A stretch of 33,478 nucleotides of DNA from Gemmatimonadota bacterium (GTDB lineage Bacteria; Gemmatimonadota; Gemmatimonadetes; Gemmatimonadales; GWC2-71-9). Position 1 is the first letter of the stretch. The number at the start of each line of letters is the position of its first letter. The position numbers and the translations under genes were made by a program. The stretch lies in the NCBI GenBank assembly GCA_003246755.1, contig QKDC01000162.1, positions 1-33,478 of the forward strand. Reading direction: 5' to 3'. Of the stretch, positions 7,506 to 16,608 are shown one piece after another. The notes under the pieces were generated by a model, which made no database searches, was not told where the DNA came from, and saw nothing but the letters and a program-made list of their open reading frames with translations.

Positions 7506-8639
7506 TCACGGCACGATCAGTAGACCACTCTGGCTCCCGAACCCGTCGTCCACGGTGGGCACACCCTCGGGCACGATCCAGCGGTCCCCATCGATCACGA
7601 GGTTAAACCGATACACCCCCGACGGAAGAACTGTTCGCAACACCCAGGCACCATCAGGGGCGCGCTGCATGACGAGCGGCTTCCATCCCGTCCAGTCGCC
7701 AACGACCTCGACGCGGGTCGCCACCCCCACCATGAAACGCAAGAGGCCGGTTTCCTCTTCCCGCTCGTACACCGGGCGGCCGAGGGGTTTGATCGAGGGC
7801 ACTACCGAACGGCGCGTGGCAATCCGGAGCCCAACCGAGACGTAGCGTCCCCGAGGGAGCGCCTCCAGCAGGTCGGATGGATAGCTTCCTGCACCCGCGA
7901 CCAGCGCCATGTTGCGCGCGACCCACCAGGAGATGGTACCGCCGCCCCAAGCCGATGCTTCGACCGTGCTTCCGGTGGCGCCGTCGCGCCAGCCGCCGTA
8001 CGCCAGGACCTCGACGGGTCCCGCGACGGTCGAAACCCGGGCGTTGAGTTCGGGAAACCAGAAGCCTTCAATGCGGAGCCGCGTGAACATCAGTGCGGCG
8101 CGCGTGGTACCTTGGCGCCCCCAGAGACCCGCGGTTGGCCCGGCGCCACCGATCACGTCGCCGGTACCGGAGGCCCAGCCTCTCGCGCCCACGACCCCAA
8201 CCCAGCCACCAACCTGGCGTCCGCCCGCGTGAAGGCGGAACTCACCTCGGGTCGAGGCAGTACGAAAATCGGCGGTATGATAGGAGCCCTTCGCGATCCC
8301 CAAGAGTTCCATTCTGAACGGACTCAGGGCCCCAAGCGGAGCCGCCAACAGCGAAATGTCGCCCCGTCCTTGGGCGGCCCATTCCCCATCTTCAAAGCCA
8401 GTGAAACTCCCCGTGAGACTTGTAAACAGCTTTTGCGTTTGCCACTCGATCAACGGGGAAACCGAGGCGGAGTTCAGCGTGGCGACCGTATCGAAATCCA
8501 CCCGCGTGCCACTCAGGTCCGCTTGGATTCGTTGCGCTGATGCGGGACTCCCGGTCAACACCAGTGTCAGAACCACGAGCAGCGCAAGGCCTCGTTGCAC
8601 GGTGTCGTTCCTCAACCCGTTAGGAGAATGATGACTCAC
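7506..8639 (-). CDS. Probable outer-membrane barrel with C-terminal CBM48 glycogen-binding domain
   Basis: The 377-residue product has a signal peptide (about 1-36, ending SPASAQ). About 250 residues of alternating, glycine- and aromatic-rich strands follow, typical of an outer-membrane beta-barrel. The last roughly 75 residues are an AMPK-beta-type glycogen-binding domain: VEVVGDWTGWKPLVM, then GVYRFNLVIDGDRW and the ending VDDGFGSQSGLLIVP. The same domain, with the same VDDGFG ending, closes the membrane protein at 9309-9938. In the family this fold binds alpha-glucans such as glycogen or starch. The GTG start overlaps the upstream stop by 4 nt (GTGA), so translation is probably coupled. 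The barrel call rests on composition and pattern, not on a family match. Confidence 0.75.
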   Translation of the reverse strand: MSHHSPNGLRNDTVQRGLALLVVLTLVLTGSPASAQRIQADLSGTRVDFDTVATLNSASVSPLIEWQTQKLFTSLTGSFTGFEDGEWAAQGRGDISLLAAPLGALSPFRMELLGIAKGSYHTADFRTASTRGEFRLHAGGRQVGGWVGVVGARGWASGTGDVIGGAGPTAGLWGRQGTTRAALMFTRLRIEGFWFPELNARVSTVAGPVEVLAYGGWRDGATGSTVEASAWGGGTISWWVARNMALVAGAGSYPSDLLEALPRGRYVSVGLRIATRRSVVPSIKPLGRPVYEREEETGLLRFMVGVATRVEVVGDWTGWKPLVMQRAPDGAWVLRTVLPSGVYRFNLVIDGDRWIVPEGVPTVDDGFGSQSGLLIVP

Positions 8640-9298
8640 GGATTACCTGCAGGTGGACGGTTGGGGCGCCGGGGTCCAGGAGTGATCGGGCGCATTGGAA
8701 TACCAAGGCCTTGGAGTGCACTGCCCAACGCGGCAACTGGTGGCGCTCCCACCCGCAGGGCCACATCCATGCGGTCTGGAACTTCGACGAGCCGTTCCTG
8801 GGGCACCCGAGAGGCAAGGAACTGCTCGATTACACCGCGGGCCTGCTCGGCTGGAACACCACGCTGCACGAGTTCACCGAGCACGGCGAATGGTATCTCC
8901 AAAGGAGTGTCTGGTGGCGTCGTGTTGCGCAGTGTGGTGATCTCCCCCGGCGCGACACCGCGGCGCAGGGCTTCTGCCACAGCCACAACCTCGCCGGCGG
9001 TCGCTCTGCGCATCCCGGGTGCGGCGGTGACGAGGAGCCCCCGCGCCTCTCGCAACTCAGCCGCCAGACGTTGTACCACGGCCACGATCTGGGACCCGGG
9101 CCTCTTCTTGGCCACACCCTCCAGTGCCTTCGCCTCCAGCGCACGCAGCGGGATGGAGTCGCGCCGGGCCTGATCCAGCACAGGTTTCAACGCCTCGTAT
9201 GTCGCCGGGTCCAGCCGGGTTTCGAGCACACTCTGCTGGGCGCGAAGCGTGATGGGGGAGGCAGCGAGCAGGAGGAGAGCGAGGGTCCTGACGCTCAT
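8636..9298 (-). CDS. Exported helical protein of unknown function, paralogue of 6688-7419
   Basis: The product of about 220 residues has a signal peptide (SVRTLALLLLAASPITLRAQ) and a helical body. It shares ALEGVAK-x-R-x-G and later segments with the protein at 6688-7419, but lacks that protein's long glycine/proline tail, ending instead in a shorter proline/arginine-rich tail. It sits between the membrane CBM48 protein and the barrel CBM48 protein. Start ATG 9298 follows GAGGTG at 6-nt spacing. GTG 9307 would extend it by three residues. Its stop overlaps the next start. Function unknown; the conserved pairing with CBM48 proteins suggests an envelope role in the same process. Confidence 0.75.
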   Translation of the reverse strand: MSVRTLALLLLAASPITLRAQQSVLETRLDPATYEALKPVLDQARRDSIPLRALEAKALEGVAKKRPGSQIVAVVQRLAAELREARGLLVTAAPGMRRATAGEVVAVAEALRRGVAPGEITTLRNTTPPDTPLEIPFAVLGELVQRGVPAEQARGVIEQFLASRVPQERLVEVPDRMDVALRVGAPPVAALGSALQGLGIPMRPITPGPRRPNRPPAGNP

Positions 9299-9308
9299 TC
9301 GGCCCACC

Positions 9309-9938
9309 TCAGCTCTTCCGAGTCGGGATCAACAGCACACTGTTGTGCTGTCCGAACCCGTCGTCCACCTGAGAGGTGGCATTCGGATCGGGACGCCATT
9401 CGGTCCCGTCGATAATGAACACGTAATGGTGCACTCCTGGAGACAACTCCAATTCGGTTGTCCATACGCCAGCCCCACGCCGGTCTTCGAGCTGGATTCC
9501 ATTCGGATCCCAGTCAACAAAATCGCCGGTCACCGCCACACTCCCGGCGGAGGGAGCAACGAACACGAAGCGGGTCACGGCTCCCGTCGTAGTCGTGGCC
9601 GATGGCAGGTCTGCGGCACCTCGCCCCGAGAAGGGGAGGGCGAGCACGACGAGCGCGAGAACCAGGGCCACGGCCAAGGTGCCCGCGGCCGGGCTCAGGC
9701 GCAGGGTCTTGGGCGTGACGACCCAGTCCCACACGCGAAGCCACGGTGACTTTGCCAGAACCCGTACCTGCTTCATCACCCGCTCCCGGAGGGCACCCGG
9801 TGCGGTGATGCGTTCGCGCTTGAGCGCGGTCACGATGCGTTCGAAGTCCTGAGCATCCCGCTTGAGATCGGCAGGCAACTGTTCGAAGCCGTACTCGCCG
9901 TTCAGATACCGACTGAGGTCTTCATGCTCCCGGTTCAT
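9309..9938 (-). CDS. Anti-sigma-like single-pass membrane protein with C-terminal CBM48 domain
   Basis: The product is 209 residues. The cytoplasmic N-terminus (1-80) begins MNREHEDLSRYLNGE, is charged and helical, and resembles the start of small anti-sigma proteins without a zinc-binding HxxxCxxC motif. One transmembrane helix spans about 84-104. The outer domain (about 121-206) is an AMPK-beta/CBM48 glycogen-binding module: GSVAVTGDFVDWDPNG, ELSPGVHHYVFIIDGTEW and VDDGFGQHNSVLLIP. Its start overlaps the sigma gene stop by 4 nt (ATGA). By analogy with ECF/anti-sigma pairs, it probably holds the sigma factor until the outer domain senses a ligand, presumably a glucan. That role is inferred from layout and topology. 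Confidence 0.8.
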   Translation of the reverse strand: MNREHEDLSRYLNGEYGFEQLPADLKRDAQDFERIVTALKRERITAPGALRERVMKQVRVLAKSPWLRVWDWVVTPKTLRLSPAAGTLAVALVLALVVLALPFSGRGAADLPSATTTTGAVTRFVFVAPSAGSVAVTGDFVDWDPNGIQLEDRRGAGVWTTELELSPGVHHYVFIIDGTEWRPDPNATSQVDDGFGQHNSVLLIPTRKS

Positions 9939-10534
9939 AGTGCCACCCCTTGAAGTCTCTCCCGCAACGCCTCACGCCCTCTCAGGAGGCGCATTTTGAG
10001 GGCCGACTGGCTCGTGGATAAGAGATCGGCGATCTCCGGCAGGCTCAACCCATCGATATACTTGAGCACGAGCGCTTCCCGCTGGTCCACGGTGAGGTGC
10101 TGAAGCGCCTCGTGCACCGTACGCCGCAGTTCCGCTCCTTCGACGGCGGTATCGGGAGCATCCTTGTCGCCCGGCACACCCACGGCCGCCGAGAGCGATT
10201 CCCGATGGCGGCGGTGGTGGCGGGCCAGGTGAGTCTTGCACTGGTTGCTTACGATTCGAAACAGCCAGGCCTTGAAACGCGCCGGGTCCTTGCACTGCCG
10301 CAGCGACTTGTACGCCCGCACAAAACTGTCCTGGACAACGTCTGCGGCGTCGTCCGCGCTGCCAATCATGTAGTTGGCATATGCCACCAAGTCGTCTTGA
10401 TACCGATCGATGAGGAATCCGAACGATTCGGTGTCCCCGCACAGGACCCGTTCGATCACGGTACCGTCGGTCGGACTTTCGGGCATACGGTTTGGGTTCT
10501 CGAGCATACGGTTCGGGTTTTCGCGCATACCCAT
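9935..10534 (-). CDS. ECF-family RNA polymerase sigma factor
   Basis: The product is up to 199 residues. Sigma-70 region 2 spans about 32-105, with FGFLIDRYQDDLVAYANYMIG and then ADDAADVVQDSFVRAYKSL, the latter being the classic ECF region 2.2. Region 4 spans about 137-190, with LTVDQREALVLKYIDGLSLPEIADLL and an HTH helix STSQSALKMRLLRGREAL. It lacks regions 1 and 3, as ECF factors do. The N-terminus carries three 21-bp tandem repeats (MRENPNR, MLENPNR, MPESPTD), each beginning with an in-frame ATG (10528, 10507, 10486). None of these, nor ATG 10534, has a clear Shine-Dalgarno, so the start is open. It overlaps the CBM48 membrane protein gene by 4 nt and heads the operon. Confidence 0.9.
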   Translation of the reverse strand: MGMRENPNRMLENPNRMPESPTDGTVIERVLCGDTESFGFLIDRYQDDLVAYANYMIGSADDAADVVQDSFVRAYKSLRQCKDPARFKAWLFRIVSNQCKTHLARHHRRHRESLSAAVGVPGDKDAPDTAVEGAELRRTVHEALQHLTVDQREALVLKYIDGLSLPEIADLLSTSQSALKMRLLRGREALRERLQGVAL

Positions 10535-10836
10535 TGAGCGATACGCGCGCAGGCCGGTTTGGGATTGTCCACTGGTTGCCCGCCATCGTTTGCTCCGGGG
10601 GGACCCACCCCAGAGACTCCGCAGGCACTAGAAAGGTCACACCCGGGCCAACCACCCGCTAGCCAAAGGGTAACTAGGCGAAGCAGTGACCTGACCCCTC
10701 GTCGCCGAGAACGAGGGCGCACCAGGCGGGCGGGGTCAGAGGACCGATCCCCGACCGTCGTCTTTTCCTGGCGTGGACAGGCCGGACGTTTCCGCTCGTC
10801 GTCGGCACATTCCTCGCGCCGCACGGGGCTGTGGAT

Positions 10837-10856
10837 CCTCGAACCCACATTCGAGG
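10837..10856. other. Perfect inverted repeat upstream of histidine kinase
   Basis: CCTCGAA and TTCGAGG form a 7-bp perfect stem around a 6-nt loop. No T-run follows, so it is more likely a protein site or leader structure than a terminator. Confidence 0.5.
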
Positions 10857-10873
10857 GCTACGAGTAACCCAAC

Positions 10874-10894
10874 ACCGGGGATCGAGTCCCCGGT
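10874..10894. other. Perfect 8-bp hairpin upstream of histidine kinase
   Basis: ACCGGGGA and TCCCCGGT pair perfectly around a 5-nt loop (TCGAG). It is strong and GC-rich but is followed by TGCCCTTCC rather than a T-run. It could be a leader structure or an operator. Confidence 0.5.
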
Positions 10895-11052
10895 TGCCCT
10901 TCCACTGATTGCCCGGATCGCTGGACACTGGCAACACACTGGGTACCTTCTCCCCCTGGGCCCCAGACACCATGCACACCCGCCTTGTCGCGCTCCTCTC
11001 CTGGGGCGGGCCTGGCTCGTGGCAGGCACTCTGCTGGCTAGGGCAGGTACCG

Positions 11053-14000
11053 ATGTCGCAGCCCCGCCGCAACCGACTCCGCGTACTCCCAGCGGTCTGG
11101 CTGTTATTGGCCGGCCCGGTTTTCGCCCACACCCCATCTCTACAGAACCAGTCGCCTGCGGTCCGGCCGCACCAGGTCGTCACTGCCGGACCCGGACGGG
11201 GACAATGGCGCACCTTTGGTGTTCCAGATGGACTCCCAAGCGGGCTCGTGTGGGCCGTGCTCCCCGACCGCGACGGATACTTGTGGTTCGGTACCGACGG
11301 CGGTGGGATCGGGCGGTTCGATGGGCAGGAGTTTGAGGCGATCGCCGGGCAGGATCTGAGCGACCCCGCCCTTAGAGTGGTCTGGGCGATCCATCAGGAC
11401 CGGACGGGGAACCTGTGGTTTGGTGGCCCCAGCGGCGCGAGCCGATTCGACGGCGCATCCTTCACCAGGCTCGCTGATCAAGATGGCCCGATAGACGATT
11501 GGGTGCGCGTGATCGCCTCCGACCGTGCGGGCGCCCTGTGGTTCGGTACCCGTGGCGGTGCGGTGAGGTATGACGGCTCCACGATTGGGCGGCTCACCGC
11601 TGAAGATGGACTCGGCAGTGATTCGGTGGAGACGATCTTCCTGGACGACGAAGGCTTCCTCTGGTTCGGTACCTCGGGCGGTGTGAGCCGATATGACGGC
11701 CGAACGATCGTGACCTTCACGACCGATGACGGGCTGGTCCACAATTTTGTCCGCGCGATCGCCCAGGATCGGGAGGGATTTCTCTGGTTCGGTACCGCGG
11801 CCGGTGTCAGTCGGTACGATGGCGAGACGTTTGAGACGATCACGATGGAGGGCGGCTGGCTGGAACATACCGTGCAACCCATCGTCCGTGACCGGGCCGG
11901 CAATCTGTGGTTCGGACTCCGATCGGAATCCCGCGGTGGCCTACTCCGGTACGATGGCCAGAGGTTCAAGGTGTTCACCAGCCGCGACGGCCTCGTCGAC
12001 GACTATGTACAGGCCATTACGCAGGACCGGGAAGGGCACCTGTGGTTCGGTACGAATAGTGGCTTGAGCGAATACTCGGGGGACACGTGGACCACATTCA
12101 CGAGCGCCGATGGATTGGTGAACAACGACGTGTGGTCGCTCGCCGAGGATGGACAGGGACGCGTGTGGATCGGGACACGTAACGGCGTGAGCCGCTATGA
12201 CGGCACTTCGTTCACGACGCAAACCACCGAGGACGGCCTGGTCGATAACGTGGCCTACCGCATGTTCCACGATGGTCAGGGGAACGTCTGGGTGGGCAGC
12301 TGGAATGGAGGGGTGAGCAGATACGATGGCCGGACTTGGATCACGTTCCAGCAAAAGAACGGACTTCCGCTCCAGATGGTTCAGGCCTTTCTGCAGGACC
12401 GTAACGGCGACGTCTGGGTTGTGGGAAGGGGCGGTGCCAGTCGGTGGGACGGTCGCAGTTTCACGACAGTCACGACAAACGATGGTCTCGTGCACGACCA
12501 GGTGACGTCCGTCTTCGAGGATCACGAGGGGGTTCTCTGGTTCGGAACGACAGGCGGTGTGAGCCGTTACGACGGCGAACGCTTCGTCTCCTTCACCATG
12601 ACAGACGGACTGGCCGACAACCGTGTGCGCGCCATCAACGAGGACCGCGACGGCAACGTGTGGTTCGGCACCTTGCACGGTGTGAGCCGATACGATGGGG
12701 AGCGCATCACGAGCTTCACCAGCGCGGACGGTCTGGCCCACAATGCCGTAGTAGGCATCGTGCGCGACGGACGCGGGGACCTCTGGTTCGCCACTGAGGG
12801 TGGCGGCGCCAGTCGCTACGATGGGAAAGTCTTCTCGACATTTACCGTCGAGGACGGTCTGGCGCATAACGACGTCCGGGGCATGCTGATAGACCGAGAG
12901 GGAAGCTTGTGGTTCGCGACCTTGGGCGGGGTGACACGCTATCGTCCTCCCGCGCGCGGTCCACCATTGATCTTCATCGATGCGGTGGTGGCCGATCGGC
13001 GTTACGAGGGAGTGACAGAGCTTGCCTTACCCACGAACGTGGGGCTGACGTCCTTCTTGTTCCACGGCATCAGTTATAAGACGCGGCGGGGGGCGATGAC
13101 ATACCGCTATCGGTTGGCGGGTCACGATACGGGATGGCGGACCACCCATGAGCGGCGTGTCGAGTATCAGGACCTTCCGCGAGGGGCTTACACGTTCGAG
13201 GTGCAGGCCCTGGATCGCGACCTCGTCTACTCCGCGAACGCGGCAACGTTGCGTTTGACGGCGCACCTGCCCTACACCCAGGTCTCGCTGCTGTCGGCTC
13301 TAGGCCTCGCTGTGGTACTCATCGCCTGGCAGACGGGTCGTGCGGTCCAACGAGGCCGGCGGCTGGCGTTCGCCAACCAGACCCTCGAGTTGCAAAAAGC
13401 GGAGCTGGCCGGGGCGCGGGAGGCTGCGGAACGGGCCAACAGGGCCAAGAGCCGGTTCCTGGCCAACATGAGCCACGAGATCCGGACCCCGCTCAATGCG
13501 ATCCTGGGCTACGCGCAGATTCTGCGACGTGACTCGGAGACACCCAGGACCCACGACCGCGCGCTCGACACCATCGCGCGGAGCGGAGACCACTTGCTGA
13601 GCGTGATCAACGAAATCCTCGATATCTCCAGAATAGAGACGGGTGCGCTGGCACTCCACCCAGCCGATTTCGATCTGCAGACCGTGATCCGCGACCTGGA
13701 TGGCATGTTCCGGTTGCAGTGTGAATCGAAGGAGCTGAACTGGTGTGTGGAGCGGCCGGCAGATGATCGGTTGCTGGTTCGTGGAGATGAGGGGAAGCTG
13801 ACCGAAGTCCTGATCAACCTAGTGGGCAACGCCGTGAAGTTCACTGACGAGGGCAGCGTGAGCCTCAGGGTCACCTCCGGGCCCGCAGAGGAGTACCGAT
13901 TCGAGGTCGTGGATACCGGCCCGGGGCTTTCACCGGAGGTCCAGGACGTCATCTTCGAGCCGTTTGAACAGGCGGGGGTTGGGGTTCGGAAGGGAGGGAG

Positions 14001-14808
14001 CGGCCTGGGCCTCTCCATCGCACGGAGGCTGGTAGGCCTTATGGGCGGGGCCTTGACGGTGGAATCCAACCCGTCCGGGGGATCACGCTTCTGCTTCTCC
14101 CTGGAGCTTCCACCGGGACGGAACGGCCCGGTCGCGGTCGCAAGTTCACCGTGGTCCCGAGTGCGCCGCCTCGCAAATGGATATCATGTCACGGCCTTGG
14201 TCGCCGACGACGTGCTGGAGAACCGGGAAGTGCTTCGCCGCATCTTGATGGACGTTGGTGTAGCGGTGACCGTCGCCCACAACGGACGGGAGGCCATCGG
14301 ACGCCTGCAACACGAGGTGCCCGACATAGCGTTCCTGGACGTCCACATGCCCGAGATGGACGGGCTGCGGGTCGTCCGGTGGATCCGGGAACACCTCGGC
14401 CAGGACACCATCAAAGTCGTTGCCGTGTCGGCCTCTGTCCTCGACCAGGAACGAGAGCAGACCCTCGCAGCAGGGTTCGATTGGTTCTTGGCGAAGCCGG
14501 TCCGCGCCGAAGAGGTGTACGCGTCCCTTGCCGATCTACTTCACGTGGAGTACGACGAGGTGACCGCCGATGTGGTCGGGGATACGGTTTACGCCGAGCC
14601 AGACTGGAGACGACTGCCAAGTGGCCTGCTTGCCCGACTCGCGGAGGCCGCCGACGCACACAACGCCACCGACTTGGACCGATGCATCGCGGAGCTTGAT
14701 GCATTGGGCATGGAAGGGCGACACCTCGCCACTCGCCTCCGTGGATTGAGCGCGGACTACGACATGGATGGGATCCTGCGCCTGCTCGGAGGCCATCGCA
14801 ATGCCTGA
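11053..14808 (+). CDS. Hybrid histidine kinase with 14-repeat Reg_prop sensor, Y_Y_Y domain and REC
   Basis: The product is 1251 residues. A signal/anchor segment ([16 protein letters not shown]) is followed by fourteen propeller repeats of the form LWFGT..GVSRYDG, enough for two seven-bladed propellers. A Y_Y_Y domain (about 625-735) and a transmembrane helix (about 745-765) follow. Next is HisKA with phospho-acceptor H808 in [11 protein letters not shown], then HATPase with [16 protein letters not shown] and [10 protein letters not shown]-terminal receiver has acceptor D1096 in [11 protein letters not shown]. This is the hybrid two-component layout known for periplasmic polysaccharide sensing in Bacteroides, but it lacks the AraC-type output domain. 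Output is presumably passed to the overlapping sigma54 regulator gene. ATG 11053 is chosen because it follows AGGGCAGG and gives an ideal signal peptide. In-frame ATG 10972 and TTG 10909 give implausible N-termini. Confidence 0.9.
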   Translation: MSQPRRNRLRVLPAVWLLLAGPVFAHTPSLQNQSPAVRPHQVVTAGPGRGQWRTFGVPDGLPSGLVWAVLPDRDGYLWFGTDGGGIGRFDGQEFEAIAGQDLSDPALRVVWAIHQDRTGNLWFGGPSGASRFDGASFTRLADQDGPIDDWVRVIASDRAGALWFGTRGGAVRYDGSTIGRLTAEDGLGSDSVETIFLDDEGFLWFGTSGGVSRYDGRTIVTFTTDDGLVHNFVRAIAQDREGFLWFGTAAGVSRYDGETFETITMEGGWLEHTVQPIVRDRAGNLWFGLRSESRGGLLRYDGQRFKVFTSRDGLVDDYVQAITQDREGHLWFGTNSGLSEYSGDTWTTFTSADGLVNNDVWSLAEDGQGRVWIGTRNGVSRYDGTSFTTQTTEDGLVDNVAYRMFHDGQGNVWVGSWNGGVSRYDGRTWITFQQKNGLPLQMVQAFLQDRNGDVWVVGRGGASRWDGRSFTTVTTNDGLVHDQVTSVFEDHEGVLWFGTTGGVSRYDGERFVSFTMTDGLADNRVRAINEDRDGNVWFGTLHGVSRYDGERITSFTSADGLAHNAVVGIVRDGRGDLWFATEGGGASRYDGKVFSTFTVEDGLAHNDVRGMLIDREGSLWFATLGGVTRYRPPARGPPLIFIDAVVADRRYEGVTELALPTNVGLTSFLFHGISYKTRRGAMTYRYRLAGHDTGWRTTHERRVEYQDLPRGAYTFEVQALDRDLVYSANAATLRLTAHLPYTQVSLLSALGLAVVLIAWQTGRAVQRGRRLAFANQTLELQKAELAGAREAAERANRAKSRFLANMSHEIRTPLNAILGYAQILRRDSETPRTHDRALDTIARSGDHLLSVINEILDISRIETGALALHPADFDLQTVIRDLDGMFRLQCESKELNWCVERPADDRLLVRGDEGKLTEVLINLVGNAVKFTDEGSVSLRVTSGPAEEYRFEVVDTGPGLSPEVQDVIFEPFEQAGVGVRKGGSGLGLSIARRLVGLMGGALTVESNPSGGSRFCFSLELPPGRNGPVAVASSPWSRVRRLANGYHVTALVADDVLENREVLRRILMDVGVAVTVAHNGREAIGRLQHEVPDIAFLDVHMPEMDGLRVVRWIREHLGQDTIKVVAVSASVLDQEREQTLAAGFDWFLAKPVRAEEVYASLADLLHVEYDEVTADVVGDTVYAEPDWRRLPSGLLARLAEAADAHNATDLDRCIAELDALGMEGRHLATRLRGLSADYDMDGILRLLGGHRNA

Positions 14809-16300
14809 GGCATCTGTGGACGTGGCCGGAGCCCGCGTGCTTCTCATCGACGACAGGCCCGAGAATCTCAGCGTGCTCCAGCGGGCACTGGAATCGGCCG
14901 GATTCAATGTTCTTGTCGCTACCAACGGGACGCAGGGCCTCAAGGTCGCAAAGCGCACGGTCCCCGACCTGATCCTGTTGGACGTGGTCATGACGGGCAT
15001 GGATGGGTTCGAAACCTGCCGGCGGCTCAAGGCCGAGCCGGTCACGCGGGATATCCCGGTGCTCTTCCTGACCGTCCGCCGGGAGACGAGCGACGTGGTG
15101 AGCGGCTTCGCGGCTGGTGGCGTGGACTATATCGCAAAGCCCTTCCAGCACGAGGAATTGCTAGCGCGCGTCCGGACCCACCTCGAGAAGGCTCGCCTGG
15201 CACAGACTCTCATCGAGCAGAATCAACGCCTCGAAGCCGAGATCGCTTGCCGAGAGGCTCTCGGCCGGGAGCGCAACCAGCTTGCTGGTCGGTTGTCGAT
15301 GATTTCGCAACACGAGACCGAACGGTGGGGAATCGCAGGCCTCGTGGGCCGGAGCCAGGCCATACAGCAGATTCTCGAAGAGATCGACCTGCTCCGACAG
15401 ACTCCCAATGCCTCGGTCCTCATCACCGGCGAGAGCGGTACTGGCAAGGAGTTGATCGCCCGCGCGTTGCACTTTGGAGGCCCGCGGGCGGAAGGGCCCT
15501 TCGTGGCCGTGAACTCGGCGGCCGTACCGGCGGATCTTGCTGAATCCCGGCTCTTCGGTCATGTGCGCGGGGCGTTCACCGGCGCGGAAAGCGACCGGAT
15601 AGGGAGCTTCGAGTTGGCTGATGGGGGAACCTTGTTCCTGGACGAGATCGGGGCCATGCCCACTGCTCTGCAACCCAAGTTGCTCCGGGTGCTCGAGGAT
15701 GGTCGGTTCCTGCCGGTGGGGGCGAAACAGGAGCGCACGGCGAGCGTGCGCCTGGTGTGTGCGACCAACGCCGATCTGCAGTCGGAGATGGCTGCGGGCC
15801 GGTTTCGGCCGGATCTCTACTTTCGGCTCGCGCGGTTTGTGGTTCGGGCGCCGGCGCTGCGCGAACGAAGAGAGGATGTGCCGCTCTTGAGCCGCCACTT
15901 CATCGCCGTGTTCGCGCGCGAGATGAACCTGGAACCGCCGGCCCTCAGCCCCCAGGCGCTCGAGGCACTCGCGAGCTACCATTTTCCCGGCAACGTGCGC
16001 GAGCTGAAGAACATCGTCGAGCGTGCCCTGATCTACAGCCGCGGAGCCGAGATCCGGCCCGAACACCTACAGTTCGCGCCTCAGGTAAGGTCCGGACCGT
16101 CGCCCACACCCGACCCCGTCACGCCGGCAGAGCCGGGCACCATCCCTCTCGAGTTAGAGGGGGCCACCCGGTGGGCAGTTGAACGCGCCCTTGTGATGAC
16201 CGATGGGAATGTGGCGGCAGCCGCCCGTCTTCTCGGCACCAGCCGCACTCGCATCTACCGCCTGCTTCAGAGGGAGAGAGGCGAACGCCATGAGGGGTGA
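14801..16300 (+). CDS. NtrC-type sigma54-dependent response regulator
   Basis: The product is 499 residues. The receiver (about 8-125) has acidic DD in LLIDDRPEN, acceptor D61 in LILLDVVM and lysine in IAKPF. After a coiled linker comes the AAA+ sigma54-interaction domain with Walker A GESGTGKE (210-217), the sigma54-contact loop GAFTGA (257-262), Walker B GTLFLDEIG and arginine-finger region FRPDLYFRL. The C-terminal Fis-type HTH (NVAAAARLLGTSRTRIYRLL) binds DNA. All parts needed for an active enhancer-binding protein are present. It overlaps the histidine kinase gene by 8 nt. ATG 14801 follows GGAGG at 14788-14792 with 8-nt spacing, better than ATG 14768. The cognate pair is therefore clear; targets are not. 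I found no -24/-12 promoter in the gaps of this window. Confidence 0.92.
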   Translation: MPEASVDVAGARVLLIDDRPENLSVLQRALESAGFNVLVATNGTQGLKVAKRTVPDLILLDVVMTGMDGFETCRRLKAEPVTRDIPVLFLTVRRETSDVVSGFAAGGVDYIAKPFQHEELLARVRTHLEKARLAQTLIEQNQRLEAEIACREALGRERNQLAGRLSMISQHETERWGIAGLVGRSQAIQQILEEIDLLRQTPNASVLITGESGTGKELIARALHFGGPRAEGPFVAVNSAAVPADLAESRLFGHVRGAFTGAESDRIGSFELADGGTLFLDEIGAMPTALQPKLLRVLEDGRFLPVGAKQERTASVRLVCATNADLQSEMAAGRFRPDLYFRLARFVVRAPALRERREDVPLLSRHFIAVFAREMNLEPPALSPQALEALASYHFPGNVRELKNIVERALIYSRGAEIRPEHLQFAPQVRSGPSPTPDPVTPAEPGTIPLELEGATRWAVERALVMTDGNVAAAARLLGTSRTRIYRLLQRERGERHEG

Positions 16301-16503
16301 CCGTACTTCTCTTCAGCCTCGACGGACGATAGCCACCCTCAGATCGATTCCCCTCGTGTAGCGCGTCACGACAGCCCAGAGGCTGATCGTGACACTGTGC
16401 ACCGGTTCGCGACACGTCGGGTCTGCGCCGACTTGGCGCAGTCTTCCCTCATGTCCTTCCTGTACAATGGGTTACTTCGTCACCGACCGAAGCGGCACGG
16501 TAT

Positions 16504-16569
16504 CCGCCCTTACAGGCGGCTCCCATGCGCCCAGCCGCGAAGCCTTCGAGGACGGCACACGGGCTGGGC
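16504..16569 (+). promoter_or_regulatory. Structured leader with mutually exclusive hairpins, candidate attenuator
   Basis: In the 5' leader of the lipoprotein gene, three pairings compete. CCGCC (16504-16508) pairs with GGCGG (16515-16519). GCGGCT (16516-16521) can instead pair with AGCCGC (16533-16538). GCCCAGCC (16529-16536) can pair with GGCTGGGC (16562-16569), enclosing CGAA-GCC-TTCG. CCTTC at 16543-16547 could also pair with GAAGG of the ribosome site (16593-16597). A TACAAT box lies at 16463-16468. No known riboswitch class is recognised. Confidence 0.4.
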
Positions 16570-16608
16570 GAACCCGCCTAGGCCAAGACCATGAAGGAGG
16601 AACAGGCC

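Larger units (their letters stand above)
10535..11052. other. Divergent intergenic region between sigma operon and histidine kinase
   Basis: About 518 nt with no gene I can support. It must hold the promoters for the sigma operon (leftward) and the histidine kinase (rightward). On the - strand, TGACC around 10635-10640 lies about 17 nt from GTCT, an ECF-like spacing that could allow autoregulation, but this is weak. Two perfect hairpins lie on the histidine kinase side (listed separately). Confidence 0.45.

Noticed and set aside
10837-10894. tRNA-like sequence (GGGTTCGAGGATCC on the - strand)
   Set aside because: It resembles a T-arm, but no acceptor, D or anticodon arms can be built around it.
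10909-11052. Longer histidine kinase starts at TTG 10909 and ATG 10972
   Set aside because: ATG 11053 has a ribosome site and an ideal signal peptide; the upstream codons would bury it about 48 residues into the protein.
16301-16590. Sigma54 (-24/-12) promoter downstream of the NtrC-type regulator
   Set aside because: TTGGCGC at about 16431 suggested a -24 element, but no GC follows at the required spacing; no proper match was seen in the other gaps checked either.
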